Source of the DNA: JACMQX01 sp040385105
GTDB taxonomy: Bacteria; Pseudomonadota; Gammaproteobacteria; Burkholderiales; Burkholderiaceae_C
NCBI GenBank assembly: GCA_040385105.1
Contig: JAZKHY010000013.1
Coordinates: 1-64,000, forward strand
Direction: 5' to 3'
Length of the DNA: 64,000 nt
Of the stretch, positions 7,247 through 16,468 are shown piece by piece (within the stretch, counting starts at the first letter, position 1; every line of letters starts with the position of its first letter). Below the pieces are notes generated by a model. That model saw only the letters and a list, made by a program, of their open reading frames with translations. It searched no databases and was not told the DNA's origin. A program made the position numbers and the translations under genes.

Positions 7247-9016
7247 TCACGCCGCCTTGGCCGGGCTCTCCAGCAAGGCCAGGATTATCTGCTTGAGCAG
7301 TGGCGGCGGCACCGGCTTGCGCGCCACGCTGATGCCCAGCGCAGCCGCCCGGGCCACCAGCTGCGAATGGCCGTCGCCGGTGATGATGAGCGCGGGCAAC
7401 TGCTGGCTGTGCATGCGCTGGCGCACCAGCGCAATGGCATCAAAGCCGTCTTCATCAGCCGACAGCTGCAGGTCGGAGATCACCAGGGCCGGCACCTGCG
7501 CCGGGACCAGGGCGGCCAGCGCCTCCAGCGCGCCGGCCCCTGCCACCGGCACATAGCCCCATTGCTCCAGCAGGCCGCACAGGGCCACGCGGGCATATTC
7601 GTCGTCCTCGATGACCAGCAGCGTGCGGCCGTGGATGCGGGCGACGTTGCCGCGCTCGTCCTGCGCGGGCGCCTGCGGCAGCGGCAGCACCAGCGCGGGC
7701 AGCGCGGCCGCCCCGGCCCGCAGCTCGAACACCGAGCCCACCCCCACCTCCGACTGCACCGACAGCCGGTGCCCCAGCCTGTCCGCGGCGCGGCGCACCA
7801 CCGACAGGCCCAGGCCCATGCCTTCGTCCTTGCGGCCGGCGCCGCCGACACGCACGTAGTCGGCAAAGATATCCTGCAGGTACTCCGGCGGAATGCCCAC
7901 ACCCGTGTCCCGCACCCTGATCGCGACTTCATCGCCTTCGGCCGCGCATTCGACGCTGACGGTGCCGGCGGGCGTGTACTTGATGGCGTTGGTCACCAGG
8001 TTCATCAGGATGCGCCGCAGCAGGTTGGCGTCGGACCGCACGGCCAGCCGGGTGGCCTCCTGGGCAATCACCAGCCGGATGCCCTTGGCCCGCGCCACCG
8101 CCTCCTGGCTCAGGCGCATCTGGTCCACCAGCGCGTCCAGCGGCACGGTGTCCATGTTGACGGTGTAGTCCTTTCTTTCAAGATTGCTGATGTCCATCAG
8201 GTCCTGCAGCATCTCGGACGCGAGGTAGGACGACTGCCGCATCCGCTCCACATGGCGGCGGAACACCTGCGGCGGGTCGCGCTGGTCCAGTTGCTCCAGC
8301 GTCAGCCCCAGCGCATGGACGGGCTGCCGCAGGTCATGCCCGGCAACGGCGAACAGGCGGTTGCGCGAGTCGCCCAGTTCCTGGAGTTCCTGGTTGCGCT
8401 TGAGCAGCTCGGCCGCGAGCTTCTCGTTCTTGACCACCAGCGTCCAGTTCTCCTTGATCGCCTTGTGGTGGTTGCGGGCAATGAAGGTGCCGACAAAGGG
8501 CGTCAGCAGCAGCACCCAGCCGACGCTCTGGTAGTCCGAAGGCAGCAGGAACCAGGCAGCGGCAAACGGCAGCAGCGCGAACAGGCGCAGCAGAATGAGC
8601 GCGCCCAGGAACGACGCCACATGCGCCGCCGAGATCACGCAGAAGATCACCACCAGGAAGGTCAGCGCCATGCGCGCCGGTAGGCTGAGCGCCGGCATGG
8701 CGACCCAGGCCAGGCTGCCCAGCAAAGCGCCGCTGCAGCTGGAGGTGATGTAGATGACCCGGCGCCACTTGCGGGTGGATGCCGGCGATTCGCGGTGCGG
8801 GTCGGCAAAGTAGCGGCGCGTCACCCAGGCGCGCGAGGCAATGAAGGCAAGGTACACGCTGCACCAGGCGGCCAGCACATCGATGCGCAGTGCTGAATAC
8901 ACAAACACCACGACGATGAGCATGGTGTTGAGCATGCCAATGGTGAAATACCGCCCCGTCCGCATGACGGTGGCCAGCTCAAGGCTGCGCAACCGGTTGT
9001 CGTCTGGCTCCTGCAC
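7247..9016 (-). CDS. Hybrid sensor histidine kinase/response regulator
   Basis: A 589-residue protein. The GTG at 9016 is chosen over an upstream ATG at 9118 because AAGGA lies eight bases before it. Order: about six membrane helices (residues 20-180), a coiled-coil linker, HisKA with H-box AVAGHDLRQPVHALGLT, HATPase with N-box LMNLVTNAIKYTPAG and G-boxes DTGVGIP and GMGLGLSVV, then a C-terminal receiver (LLVIEDDEYARVAL; phospho-acceptor in ALVISDLQLS; conserved Lys in VARKPV). The H-box RQPVHAL is the type seen in hybrid kinases that pair with NarL/LuxR partners in Burkholderiales. No periplasmic sensor domain is evident, so it probably senses within the membrane. The cognate output protein is not adjacent. 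Confidence 0.85.
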   Translation of the reverse strand: MQEPDDNRLRSLELATVMRTGRYFTIGMLNTMLIVVVFVYSALRIDVLAAWCSVYLAFIASRAWVTRRYFADPHRESPASTRKWRRVIYITSSCSGALLGSLAWVAMPALSLPARMALTFLVVIFCVISAAHVASFLGALILLRLFALLPFAAAWFLLPSDYQSVGWVLLLTPFVGTFIARNHHKAIKENWTLVVKNEKLAAELLKRNQELQELGDSRNRLFAVAGHDLRQPVHALGLTLEQLDQRDPPQVFRRHVERMRQSSYLASEMLQDLMDISNLERKDYTVNMDTVPLDALVDQMRLSQEAVARAKGIRLVIAQEATRLAVRSDANLLRRILMNLVTNAIKYTPAGTVSVECAAEGDEVAIRVRDTGVGIPPEYLQDIFADYVRVGGAGRKDEGMGLGLSVVRRAADRLGHRLSVQSEVGVGSVFELRAGAAALPALVLPLPQAPAQDERGNVARIHGRTLLVIEDDEYARVALCGLLEQWGYVPVAGAGALEALAALVPAQVPALVISDLQLSADEDGFDAIALVRQRMHSQQLPALIITGDGHSQLVARAAALGISVARKPVPPPLLKQIILALLESPAKAA

Positions 9017-9159
9017 GTGGTGGTTCCTTCTCGGTCGATCCGGCCTGCTCCCTGGCGCGGCCAATTTATCACCAGAGAAAAACCGGCGAACCAGCCGGAT
9101 GGCTGGTTTCAGACCCATCTCCCGCTTGCGGGCGGCCAGGCGCCGCCCGCGTCAGGCGC

Positions 9160-9633
9160 TCAGACGCAGCCGCTGTTGGGGCCTGCGCTCGCCGGCGTCT
9201 TGCCTGGGGGGCAGCGCCGGTCCACCGCAAACACGTAGCCGTTGGGCAGGTTGATCATCCAGTTCTTGGCCGGCACCGAGCCGCGCGGCCCGGCATTGTT
9301 GCCCTGCAGCAGCATCCGGCTGTTGAACTTGATGTCCCTGATCATGTTCGGGTTGGCCGCATCAAACTCGATGCCGGCCGTCCTGAACGCATCCCGCGAG
9401 GCCGCCATCTGGTTTCGCAGCTGGTCCTTGTTGGCCCAGTTGCGGCCGTAAAGGTTGATGTTGCACTCACCTGTTTCACCGGAGCCGCGCACCGGGTGGC
9501 CCCAGATGGACGGCGCGAGTTCGCTGATCCAGGGGTCGCGGCAGGGGTTGTTGGCGTGCGCCTGGCCCGCTGCAAGGGCAAGAAACGCAATTCCCGCAGC
9601 CATGCGGGCGGAACGGCTATTGAAGGGGTTCAT
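9160..9633 (-). CDS. Secreted hypothetical protein
   Basis: A 157-residue protein with a Sec signal peptide (MAAGIAFLALAAGQAHA, cleavage after AHA). The mature part contains four cysteines (NPCRDPW, GECNINLYG, RRCPPGK, SGCV), consistent with two disulfides in the periplasm or outside. The central part is polar (NWANKDQLRNQMAASRDAFR). No enzyme motif is recognised. It lies between the hybrid kinase and ygiQ on the same strand, with gaps too large to imply an operon. Confidence 0.65.
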   Translation of the reverse strand: MNPFNSRSARMAAGIAFLALAAGQAHANNPCRDPWISELAPSIWGHPVRGSGETGECNINLYGRNWANKDQLRNQMAASRDAFRTAGIEFDAANPNMIRDIKFNSRMLLQGNNAGPRGSVPAKNWMINLPNGYVFAVDRRCPPGKTPASAGPNSGCV

Positions 9634-9749
9634 CGGGCGCGTCCTTTTGTGGTGGTGGAGGACGGAATTGTTTCCGCGACACCCAGGGCGCTCAATACTG
9701 CAATCGGAGTAATCAACGCCGTGCCGGCAGCACGGCGGGCAGGCTCACC

Positions 9750-12140
9750 TCAGCGGGCCTTCTTGCCGGGCGCCGCCTTGGGCGCGCCCGTCACACGCGG
9801 CGGCAGGCCGGTGTGCTGGGTCAGCATCCGGCCTTTGGCGGGCCGGGCCGGGGGCAGGCTCACGCCGGCTTTCTGGGTGCCGGCAGGCGAGGAGTTCTTG
9901 CGCCGCGCGCTGACGTAGCTGCCGTCAGTCAGCGGCTGGAAGGTCGGGATCAGGTGGTGCTTGCCGTTGCCGATGAGGTCGGCCCGGCCCATGGCCTTGA
10001 GCGCTTCACGCAGCAGCGGCCAGTTGTTGGCGTCGTGGTAGCGCAAAAAGGCCTTGTGCAGGCGGCGGCGTTTGTCGCCCCGCACGATGTCCACGGTTTC
10101 GCTCTCGCGCGTGATCTTGCGCAGCGGGTTGCGGCTGGTGTGGTACATCGTCGTGGCGGTGGCCATCGGGCTCGGGTAGAAGGTTTGCACCTGGTCGGCG
10201 CGAAAGCCGTTCTTCTTGAGCCAGACCGCCAGGTTCATCATGTCCTCGTCGCTCGTGCCCGGGTGGGCGGCGATGAAATACGGGATGAGGTACTGCTTCT
10301 TGCCCGCCTCGGCCGAGTACTTCTCGAACATGGTCTTGAACTTGTCGTAGCTCCCGATGCCGGGCTTCATCATCTTGGTGAGCGGGCCCTGCTCGGTGTG
10401 CTCGGGCGCGATCTTCAGGTAGCCGCCCACATGGTGCTGCACCAGTTCCTTGACGTATTCAGGCGACTGCACGGCCAGGTCGTAGCGCAGGCCGGAGCCG
10501 ATGAGGATTTTCTTGACGCCCTTGAGCGCCCTTGCCCGGCGGTACATCTTGATCAGCGCCGAATGGTCGGTGTTCAGGTTCTGGCAGATGCCCGGGTACA
10601 CGCAGCTGGGCTTGCGGCAGGCAGCCTCGATCTCGGGGCTCTTGCAGCCGATGCGGTACATGTTGGCAGTCGGGCCGCCCAGGTCGGAGATGACGCCGGT
10701 GAAGCCGGCCACCTTGTCGCGGATTTCCTCCACCTCGCGGATCACCGAGTCTTCCGAGCGGCTCTGGATGATGCGGCCTTCATGTTCGGTGATGGAGCAG
10801 AAGGTGCAGCCGCCGAAGCAGCCGCGCATGATGTTCACCGAAAAGCGGATCATTTCCCAGGCCGGGATCTTCGTGGCGCCGTCGTGGCTGCCGTTCTCAT
10901 CGGCATAGGCCGGGTGCGGGCTGCGCGCATACGGCAGGCCGAAGACAAAGTCCATCTCGGCCGTGGTCAGCGGGATGGGCGGCGGCGTGATCCACACGTC
11001 GCGCGCCGTGGCGCCTTCGCCATGCGCCTGCACCAGCGCGCGGGCATTGCCGGGGTTGGTCTCCAGGTGCAGCACGCGGTTGGCGTGGGCATAGAGCACC
11101 GGGTCGGCCCTGACCTGCTCGTACGACGGAAGGCGGATCACGCTGCGGTCGCGCGGCGGGACCTTGAGCTTCTGTTTGAGGTTGGGGTTGGGGACGAAGC
11201 TGAGGGGCTGGATGGCCGCGCCCATGCCTGACACTTCCGTTCGGTCTGAGCCTGTCGAAGACTTCGCGAGCCCTTCGACAGGCTCAGGGCGAACGGCATT
11301 GTCTTCCCTGGAACAGGTTTCGCCCTGCGCCTGCGCCTGCTCGCTCGTCGTCATGTACGGGTTGACATGCGACTCCACCCTGCCCGGCTCATCCACGCTG
11401 GTGGAATTGATCTCGAACCAGCCCTTTCCGGTCTCATCGTCAGGCCGGCGCACAAAGGCCGTGCCGCGCACATCGGTGATCTGCTCCACCGGCTCGCGCG
11501 CCGCCAGGCGGTGGGCGATCTCGACAATCGCGCGCTCGGCATTGCCATAGAGCAGCAGGTCGCATTTGGCGTCCACCACCACCGAGCGGCGGACCTTGTC
11601 GGACCAGTAGTCGTAGTGGGCGATACGGCGCAGGCTGCCCTCGATGCCGCCGAGCACGATGGGCACGCCGTTGTACGCCTCCCTGCAGCGCTGGCTGTAC
11701 ACGATGGCCGCGCGGTCGGGCCGCTTGCCGCCCACGTCGCCGGGGGTGTAGGCATCGTCCGAGCGGATCTTGCGGTCCGCCGTGTAGCGGTTGATCATCG
11801 AGTCCATATTCCCCGCCGTCACGCCGAAGAACAGGTTGGGCTTGCCCAGGGCCTTGAACGGGTCGGCGCTCTGCCAGTCGGGCTGGGCAATGATGCCGAC
11901 GCGGAAACCCTGGGCCTCCAGCATGCGGCCGATGACGGCCATGCCGAAGCTCGGGTGGTCCACATAGGCGTCGCCGGTGACGATGATGATGTCGCAGCTG
12001 TCCCAGCCCAGCACGTCCATCTCGGCCCGGCTCATCGGCAGGAATTTCGACGTGCCGAAGCGGGCCGCCCAGTACTTGCGGTAGCTGGTCAGCGGCTTTG
12101 CGGCGCGCGCGAAAAAGGAAACGTCAACCGGGGCGTTCAT
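9750..12140 (-). CDS. YgiQ-family radical SAM protein
   Basis: A 796-residue protein. The N-terminus (RAEMDVLGWDSCDIIIVTGD, AYVDHPSFG) is typical of the YgiQ/UPF0313 family. The radical-SAM cluster motif is RGCFGGCTFCSITEHEGR (CxxxCxxC). The C-terminus has the Lys/Arg-rich tail of the family. The reaction catalysed by YgiQ is not established. Around residues 280-305 an in-frame insertion encodes VRPEPVEG, the translation of a REP-like palindrome (11237-11296), so this copy is slightly longer than usual between the N-terminal domain and the radical-SAM core. The frame stays open, so the protein is probably functional. It is monocistronic. Confidence 0.9.
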   Translation of the reverse strand: MNAPVDVSFFARAAKPLTSYRKYWAARFGTSKFLPMSRAEMDVLGWDSCDIIIVTGDAYVDHPSFGMAVIGRMLEAQGFRVGIIAQPDWQSADPFKALGKPNLFFGVTAGNMDSMINRYTADRKIRSDDAYTPGDVGGKRPDRAAIVYSQRCREAYNGVPIVLGGIEGSLRRIAHYDYWSDKVRRSVVVDAKCDLLLYGNAERAIVEIAHRLAAREPVEQITDVRGTAFVRRPDDETGKGWFEINSTSVDEPGRVESHVNPYMTTSEQAQAQGETCSREDNAVRPEPVEGLAKSSTGSDRTEVSGMGAAIQPLSFVPNPNLKQKLKVPPRDRSVIRLPSYEQVRADPVLYAHANRVLHLETNPGNARALVQAHGEGATARDVWITPPPIPLTTAEMDFVFGLPYARSPHPAYADENGSHDGATKIPAWEMIRFSVNIMRGCFGGCTFCSITEHEGRIIQSRSEDSVIREVEEIRDKVAGFTGVISDLGGPTANMYRIGCKSPEIEAACRKPSCVYPGICQNLNTDHSALIKMYRRARALKGVKKILIGSGLRYDLAVQSPEYVKELVQHHVGGYLKIAPEHTEQGPLTKMMKPGIGSYDKFKTMFEKYSAEAGKKQYLIPYFIAAHPGTSDEDMMNLAVWLKKNGFRADQVQTFYPSPMATATTMYHTSRNPLRKITRESETVDIVRGDKRRRLHKAFLRYHDANNWPLLREALKAMGRADLIGNGKHHLIPTFQPLTDGSYVSARRKNSSPAGTQKAGVSLPPARPAKGRMLTQHTGLPPRVTGAPKAAPGKKAR
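11237..11296. repeat. REP-like palindrome inside ygiQ
   Basis: Two 24-base arms (11237-11260 and 11273-11296), 12 bases apart. The inner 15 bases, CTGAGCCTGTCGAAG and its complement, match perfectly; the outer ends, with GTTCGG and CGAAC, differ at two positions. This is the widespread proteobacterial CTTCGACAGGCTCAG repeat, normally intergenic. Here it is 60 bp, in frame, and adds the peptide VRPEPVEG to YgiQ. Confidence 0.85.
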
Positions 12141-12219
12141 GGACAGGGGGGCGGGGCCTGCTGCACAGGCCGGGGGTAAGAAGCCGCGATTTTACGGGTT
12201 TACCCACATCCGTGGGGCT

Positions 12220-12768
12220 TTACGGGCTTGCGCGCTGCCTGTCGATCTTCTGGGCGGTCAGTTGCGCCGTGTACTGCAGCTTTTTGAGGTCTGCAGGGTT
12301 CGGCTTGTCCAGTGGTGCAAAACTGAAGGCGCACAGCGTTCCGTAGACTTCTCCGCCCTTGAGCACGATGGGCGCGCTGATGTGGGTGCCGATGGGAAAA
12401 GGGTATTTGCCGACTTCGCCGGCCGTACCGGGGAACGTTGCAGCATTCTCGATGTACTGGGGCAGCCGGCCGTCCACCACCCGCTGGCACCAGGACTCCT
12501 CCAGCGGGTCGGAGCCGCCTTCGGCAATGACATTGCCCCCGGGCGTGGTTTCCACATGCCTGAAGACGCGCCTCCCGTCCACAAATTCGGAGACGAACAC
12601 AACATCCATGCTCATCTTGTCTCGCAGCAGGCGCAGCACTTCGGGCACGGCGCTCTCGATCGCATGGTCATGACCATCGGCGGTCGCAACCAGCAGTTCG
12701 GAGATCGTGACGGTCATGTCGTCGGGTTCATAGCCAAGGTCTTGGAGCGGATTCATCGGGGCGGTCAT
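12220..12768 (-). CDS. GAF-domain protein
   Basis: A 182-residue cytoplasmic protein from the ATG at 12768. A second Met four codons on is equally possible, and the longer upstream frame looks noncoding. After a short N-terminus, residues about 30-170 form one GAF domain (AVPEVLRLLRDKMSMDVVFV, RRVFRHVE, SAPIVLKGGEVYGTLCAFSF). It has no output domain, so it may be a standalone ligand sensor or a partner of one of the nearby kinases. GAF-only proteins with a conserved Cys near GTLCAF occur in Burkholderiales. It is separated from the CHRD lipoprotein by 165 bases. Confidence 0.75.
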   Translation of the reverse strand: MTAPMNPLQDLGYEPDDMTVTISELLVATADGHDHAIESAVPEVLRLLRDKMSMDVVFVSEFVDGRRVFRHVETTPGGNVIAEGGSDPLEESWCQRVVDGRLPQYIENAATFPGTAGEVGKYPFPIGTHISAPIVLKGGEVYGTLCAFSFAPLDKPNPADLKKLQYTAQLTAQKIDRQRASP

Positions 12769-12933
12769 TGAATTGTTATTTGTCCAGTACGCATTTTCAG
12801 CGCAATTGGATTCAAGCCCGGCTCCGGAACCGCAACTAGATATTTCAGGGGCGCGCTGCTCCCGGCGCGCCCGCCCTGGCTTTTGCAGGGACAGCGGTGC
12901 CCGCGGGACTGCGCCCGCAGACACTGTTCAGCT

Positions 12934-13401
12934 TCAGCCGCCGCGCTTGCGCATCTGGCCGCGGATCTCGCCGCCGGGGTTGGCGGCGGTGTGGATGTTG
13001 AAGTACCAGCGGCCGGCCGCGAGGTCGGCGGCCTGCTGCTGCGTCAGCGTGGCTTCGCCCTGGATCGTCATGAGCTGGGGCGTGCCGACGGTAACGGGCA
13101 GCGAGACGCCGGCGTTGTCCATCGGCGTGGCCGGGCCGTGGAAATGGGCTGCGGTCGGCTGGCCGCTCAGGCCGGAATAGGTGGCGCGGTAGCTCAGCTG
13201 CATCGTGGCGGGCTTCCAGGTGGCTTCGATCATGCCCTTGCCATAGGTCTGGACTGGCGGCACTTCAGCCATGCCGGTCAGCTCGGCCTCGAAAATTTCG
13301 GTGGTCTGCGACGGGCGCTTGGAAGCGCAGCCTGCGAGCACGGTGGCGCCGACAATGGTGACGGCAAGCGCGGAGCGCAAAAAGGTCTGGCGGGTAATCA
13401 T
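12934..13401 (-). CDS. CHRD-domain lipoprotein
   Basis: A 155-residue protein. The start at 13401 is fixed by AGGAGA ten bases upstream. It begins with a lipoprotein signal peptide (TFLRSALAVTIVGATVLAGC), the lipobox LAGC giving lipidation at Cys about 25. The mature part is a CHRD domain, named from chordin: a repeated strand motif, the H-F-H-G-P-A block (AAHFHGPATP) and the closing WYFNIHTAANPGGEIRGQM. CHRD proteins are extracytoplasmic and of unknown function. It is divergent from the histidine kinase gene starting near 13560. Confidence 0.85.
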   Translation of the reverse strand: MITRQTFLRSALAVTIVGATVLAGCASKRPSQTTEIFEAELTGMAEVPPVQTYGKGMIEATWKPATMQLSYRATYSGLSGQPTAAHFHGPATPMDNAGVSLPVTVGTPQLMTIQGEATLTQQQAADLAAGRWYFNIHTAANPGGEIRGQMRKRGG

Positions 13402-13559
13402 GATGTGTTTTCTCCTGAACGGGTGACGGAAGCCATCATGATGTTGGGCGCCACGGCTCCAGGCTGTAGGACGCTGCCGCCCGCTCCTGTGGGCATAAAG
13501 CACTCGCATTGAGCAGATAGTTGTGGACGAACGCCGTTTTGCAGGTTGACAATGACCTG

Positions 13560-14996
13560 ATGGGCTCCACAACTCAAGCCGCCGCAAGCTTTTTCATGCA
13601 CTGGTTCGCGCGGCTGTTTCCACGCCCCGTTTTTGCCGGCGACAGCGAGAAAACCCGCATCGCAGCGGTCTCAAGCGACCTGATGGGCGTGATCATCATC
13701 GTGATGACGGTCAACCTCACGGCGATCACCGTCGTCGGCTACTACACCTCGCTGTTCAACATCACCATTGCATGGACAGCGCTCGGCCTGGTCTTCATGT
13801 GCCGCTACCTTCTGCACCGCGGCCGTGTGCGGGGCGTGACACTCGGCGCTTCGCTGACCCTGGTGCTCACCGGACTGTCCACCAGCTATGTGGCGGGCTT
13901 TGTCGGCGCTGTCTCGGCCTCGGCGGCGCTGGTGGGCATCGCCTTCTGTGCGCTGACGCTGGGGCCGCGCATGGGCGCCTGGCTGGTCGCGCTGACGGCC
14001 GCAGGCTTTGGCGGCATCACGCTGGCCGTGATGCGCGGCCACACGGCGCTTGCGCCCCCCATCCACCCGCTGAACCAGTGGGTCTCGCTCGTCACCTTCT
14101 GCGTCATCCTGCTGGCCGCCGCAGCGCTGGTCAGGCGGCACCTGTTTGACGCGGTGGACCGGGCCTACCGCGTCCAGCTGGCCCTGGAGAACGAGCGTGA
14201 AAGCCGGCGCATGGCGCTGGAGATGGCCAATGACGAGCTGGAAGCCCGTGTGGCCGAACGCACGCGCGAACTCGCGCTGGCACTCAAGGAGCTGGAGGCG
14301 TTTTCATACTCGGTGTCACATGACCTGCGAGGGCCGCTGCTGTCCATCAACGGCCATGCGACGCTGTTGCTCAAGCAGGAGCAGCAGGCGCTTTCGGACA
14401 GGGGGCGCGAGCGCATTGCCAGCATCTCGCGCAATACGGTGCGCATGGGCGAGATGATCGAGGACATCCTGCGCTACTGCCGTGTCGGCTTTCCCGAGCT
14501 GAAGGCCGTGAGCCTGGACATGGACCGGATGGCGGAGGAAGTAGGTGCCGAACTGCACACGCAATGGCCGCAGGTGCGTCTTGGCATCGCGCCGCTGGGC
14601 CACGCGCATGCAGACCCGGTCATGCTGCGCCAGGTCTGGGAGAACCTGCTGGGCAATGCATTCAAGTATTCGTCACGGGTGGCCGCCCCACGGGTGGATG
14701 TCAGCGTGGAACGCCGTGCCGGTGAGCAGGTGTTCTGCATCTCCGACAACGGCGTGGGGTTTGACGAGAAGTACGCCGGCAAGCTGTTCGGCATGTTCCA
14801 GCGGCTGGAAACCGCCGAGCCGTTTGAGGGGCACGGCATTGGCCTGGCCATCGTGAAACGCCTGGTCGAGCGGCACGGCGGCCAGGTCTGGGCTACCTCC
14901 ATCAGCGGGCAGGGTGCAACGTTCTGCTTCACCCTGCCCGATCAAGGTGCCAACAGGCTCAGTTCGACGCCTTCAGCGCATCGCGCAGGGCCTTGA
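13560..14996 (+). CDS. Membrane sensor histidine kinase
   Basis: A 478-residue protein from ATG 13560; a TTG at 13521 is possible but no Shine-Dalgarno sequence favours it. Six membrane helices (residues about 30-200) carry a MASE-like sensory region, followed by a coiled coil (RESRRMALEMANDELEARVA). HisKA H-box: EAFSYSVSHDLRGPLLSING. HATPase N-box: VWENLLGNAFKYSS; G-boxes: DNGVGFDEKY and EGHGIGLAIVKRLVERHGG. The kinase core is the phytochrome-like type also found in the PAS kinase at 21445. No response regulator is adjacent. The last 38 bases overlap the convergent gene at 14959. Confidence 0.85.
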   Translation: MGSTTQAAASFFMHWFARLFPRPVFAGDSEKTRIAAVSSDLMGVIIIVMTVNLTAITVVGYYTSLFNITIAWTALGLVFMCRYLLHRGRVRGVTLGASLTLVLTGLSTSYVAGFVGAVSASAALVGIAFCALTLGPRMGAWLVALTAAGFGGITLAVMRGHTALAPPIHPLNQWVSLVTFCVILLAAAALVRRHLFDAVDRAYRVQLALENERESRRMALEMANDELEARVAERTRELALALKELEAFSYSVSHDLRGPLLSINGHATLLLKQEQQALSDRGRERIASISRNTVRMGEMIEDILRYCRVGFPELKAVSLDMDRMAEEVGAELHTQWPQVRLGIAPLGHAHADPVMLRQVWENLLGNAFKYSSRVAAPRVDVSVERRAGEQVFCISDNGVGFDEKYAGKLFGMFQRLETAEPFEGHGIGLAIVKRLVERHGGQVWATSISGQGATFCFTLPDQGANRLSSTPSAHRAGP

Positions 14997-15897
14997 TCTG
15001 GTCATGGTTGCGCTGGGCGCCCTGGTACTGGCGCTCCAGGATGGAACGGACGTCCGCCGGCAACGTTTCCTTCAGCGCCTTGCGGTAGCGGGCCAGCGCC
15101 GCATCTTCGCCGCGCTCGCATTCGTCAAGCATGGCCTGGTCGCTGTAGCCGGTCAGGGTGCCGCGCACGGCAACCCAGCCGCGGTGCATCGAGCCGCTGG
15201 CTGTGCCGCCCTCGTCAGCCTTGCCGCCGAGCCTGCGGATTTCCGATGCCAGTTCGGCAGCGGCTGCCCGGCACTCGTCAGCGTGGCGGATGAACAGCGT
15301 CTTGATGTCCTGGGCCTTGGTGTGCTCGGAGCAGGCACGAAAGCCATACTCGCCGTCGCGCGCGGTTTCAAGCACGTCGTTGAGCACATCAATCACGTCG
15401 TCGTTGTCCAGCACCTTGCCGCTGGATGACCCCAGGCTGTCGATGCGGTTCCATGCGGCGCGCGTGGCAGGGCGGGCTTCCGGCCACGACAGGCTGGAGC
15501 CGTCGCGGCGCAGTTCCCAGTCGGCGGCCAGGCTCGGCTCCACGGCGTCGAACTCGCCGTCGTAGCTGCCGCGGCTGCCCCAGCCCAGGCGGTAGGCCGG
15601 GCCGTAGTCGTCATAGCTGCGGCCGGGGGTGTAGTAGCTTTCCTTCTGGTAGGTGTCGCGCCAGTAGGCTTCTTCCGCCGTCGGGTTCACGGCTTCAGCT
15701 GCAGCCTTGCCGCCCAGACCGCCCACAACGGCGCCGGCAACGGCTCCGACCAGTGCGCCTGCCGGTCCGGCCAATGCGCCGGCTGCAGCGCCCGCAGCAG
15801 CGCCGCCTGCGGCAGCGCCCAGGCCGGTGCCGATCGGGTGCGCGCCGGGTTCGTCGGTAATCGGGTCGCGGTTCATGTCCTTGTCTTCTGCTGCCAT
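14959..15897 (-). CDS. Glycine-zipper / PA2169-family four-helix-bundle protein
   Basis: A 312-residue protein with GGAGAA upstream of the start. Residues about 22-68 are a long Gly/Ala membrane-active segment (GTGLGAAAGGAAAGAAAGAL, then more GxxxG) typical of glycine-zipper proteins. A Tyr/Asp-rich linker follows. Residues about 165-310 match the DUF2383/PA2169 four-helix bundle (VIDVLNDVLETARDGEYGFR; two further helices with DECERGEDAALARYRKAL). PA2169-type proteins are ferritin-like in shape and linked to stress responses. The fusion of the two modules occurs in Burkholderiales. The function is not known. Confidence 0.8.
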   Translation of the reverse strand: MAAEDKDMNRDPITDEPGAHPIGTGLGAAAGGAAAGAAAGALAGPAGALVGAVAGAVVGGLGGKAAAEAVNPTAEEAYWRDTYQKESYYTPGRSYDDYGPAYRLGWGSRGSYDGEFDAVEPSLAADWELRRDGSSLSWPEARPATRAAWNRIDSLGSSSGKVLDNDDVIDVLNDVLETARDGEYGFRACSEHTKAQDIKTLFIRHADECRAAAAELASEIRRLGGKADEGGTASGSMHRGWVAVRGTLTGYSDQAMLDECERGEDAALARYRKALKETLPADVRSILERQYQGAQRNHDQIKALRDALKASN

Positions 15898-16198
15898 GTC
15901 TTTTCTCCTGTGGATGAATGATGGAACTTGCGTTTCAGCGGCACTGCGTCAGGGCCGCTTTCTGTGCGCCCATCAATGTTCTGGCAGATGCGTGGGCCGG
16001 GTGGTCAGGCAAGCATGCGCCGGCCTGTAGGAGAGCGCGCCGGATGCAAATGGATGCACTTCACCCGGGCAGCGCCACATGCAGCATTGCCGGGCTGCGT
16101 CCGGGTAGGTGCGCGCTGACAGCGACACGCGGCGCCACCCGATACTGCGCCGCCCTGCCCGACCCAACAATGGGCGCAAACAACTCAGGAGTTCCTCC
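15898..16198. other. Intergenic region, nothing recognised
   Basis: About 300 bases between two divergently read genes. The frames that cross it have no Shine-Dalgarno sequence and no protein-like composition. It presumably carries the promoters of both neighbours; AGGAG at about 16187 serves the small gene at 16199. Confidence 0.4.
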
Positions 16199-16369
16199 AT
16201 GTCTTTTGCTCTCTACATGATCGGTTTCATCATCTTCCTCGGCGGCTTGATCTGGGGCGCATCCGTTGCCGGCGTTCCGCAGCTGTACATCGGCATTGGC
16301 GCATTGATCGTGCTGGGCATCGGCATCTTCAGCGCCGTGAGCAAGACGCGGTCCAAAGACCCGTCGTGA
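16199..16369 (+). CDS. Small two-helix membrane protein
   Basis: A 56-residue protein (MSFALYMIGFIIFLGGLIWG ...) with AGGAG about eight bases before the ATG. Two hydrophobic helices (residues about 3-22 and 27-46) are joined by an A-G-V-P turn and end in a basic tail (KTRSKDPS). This layout is common among conserved short inner-membrane proteins of Comamonadaceae. No function is known. The Ldh-type gene follows 99 bases downstream on the same strand. Confidence 0.75.
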   Translation: MSFALYMIGFIIFLGGLIWGASVAGVPQLYIGIGALIVLGIGIFSAVSKTRSKDPS

Positions 16370-16468
16370 GCCCGACCTGAGCCAGACCCGAGCGTTACCG
16401 GCGCATTCATGCGCCGCCCCCGGGTTGCTCCGGGTTCACAGCAGCACGCGGCACAGTAGAGTTGCCGC

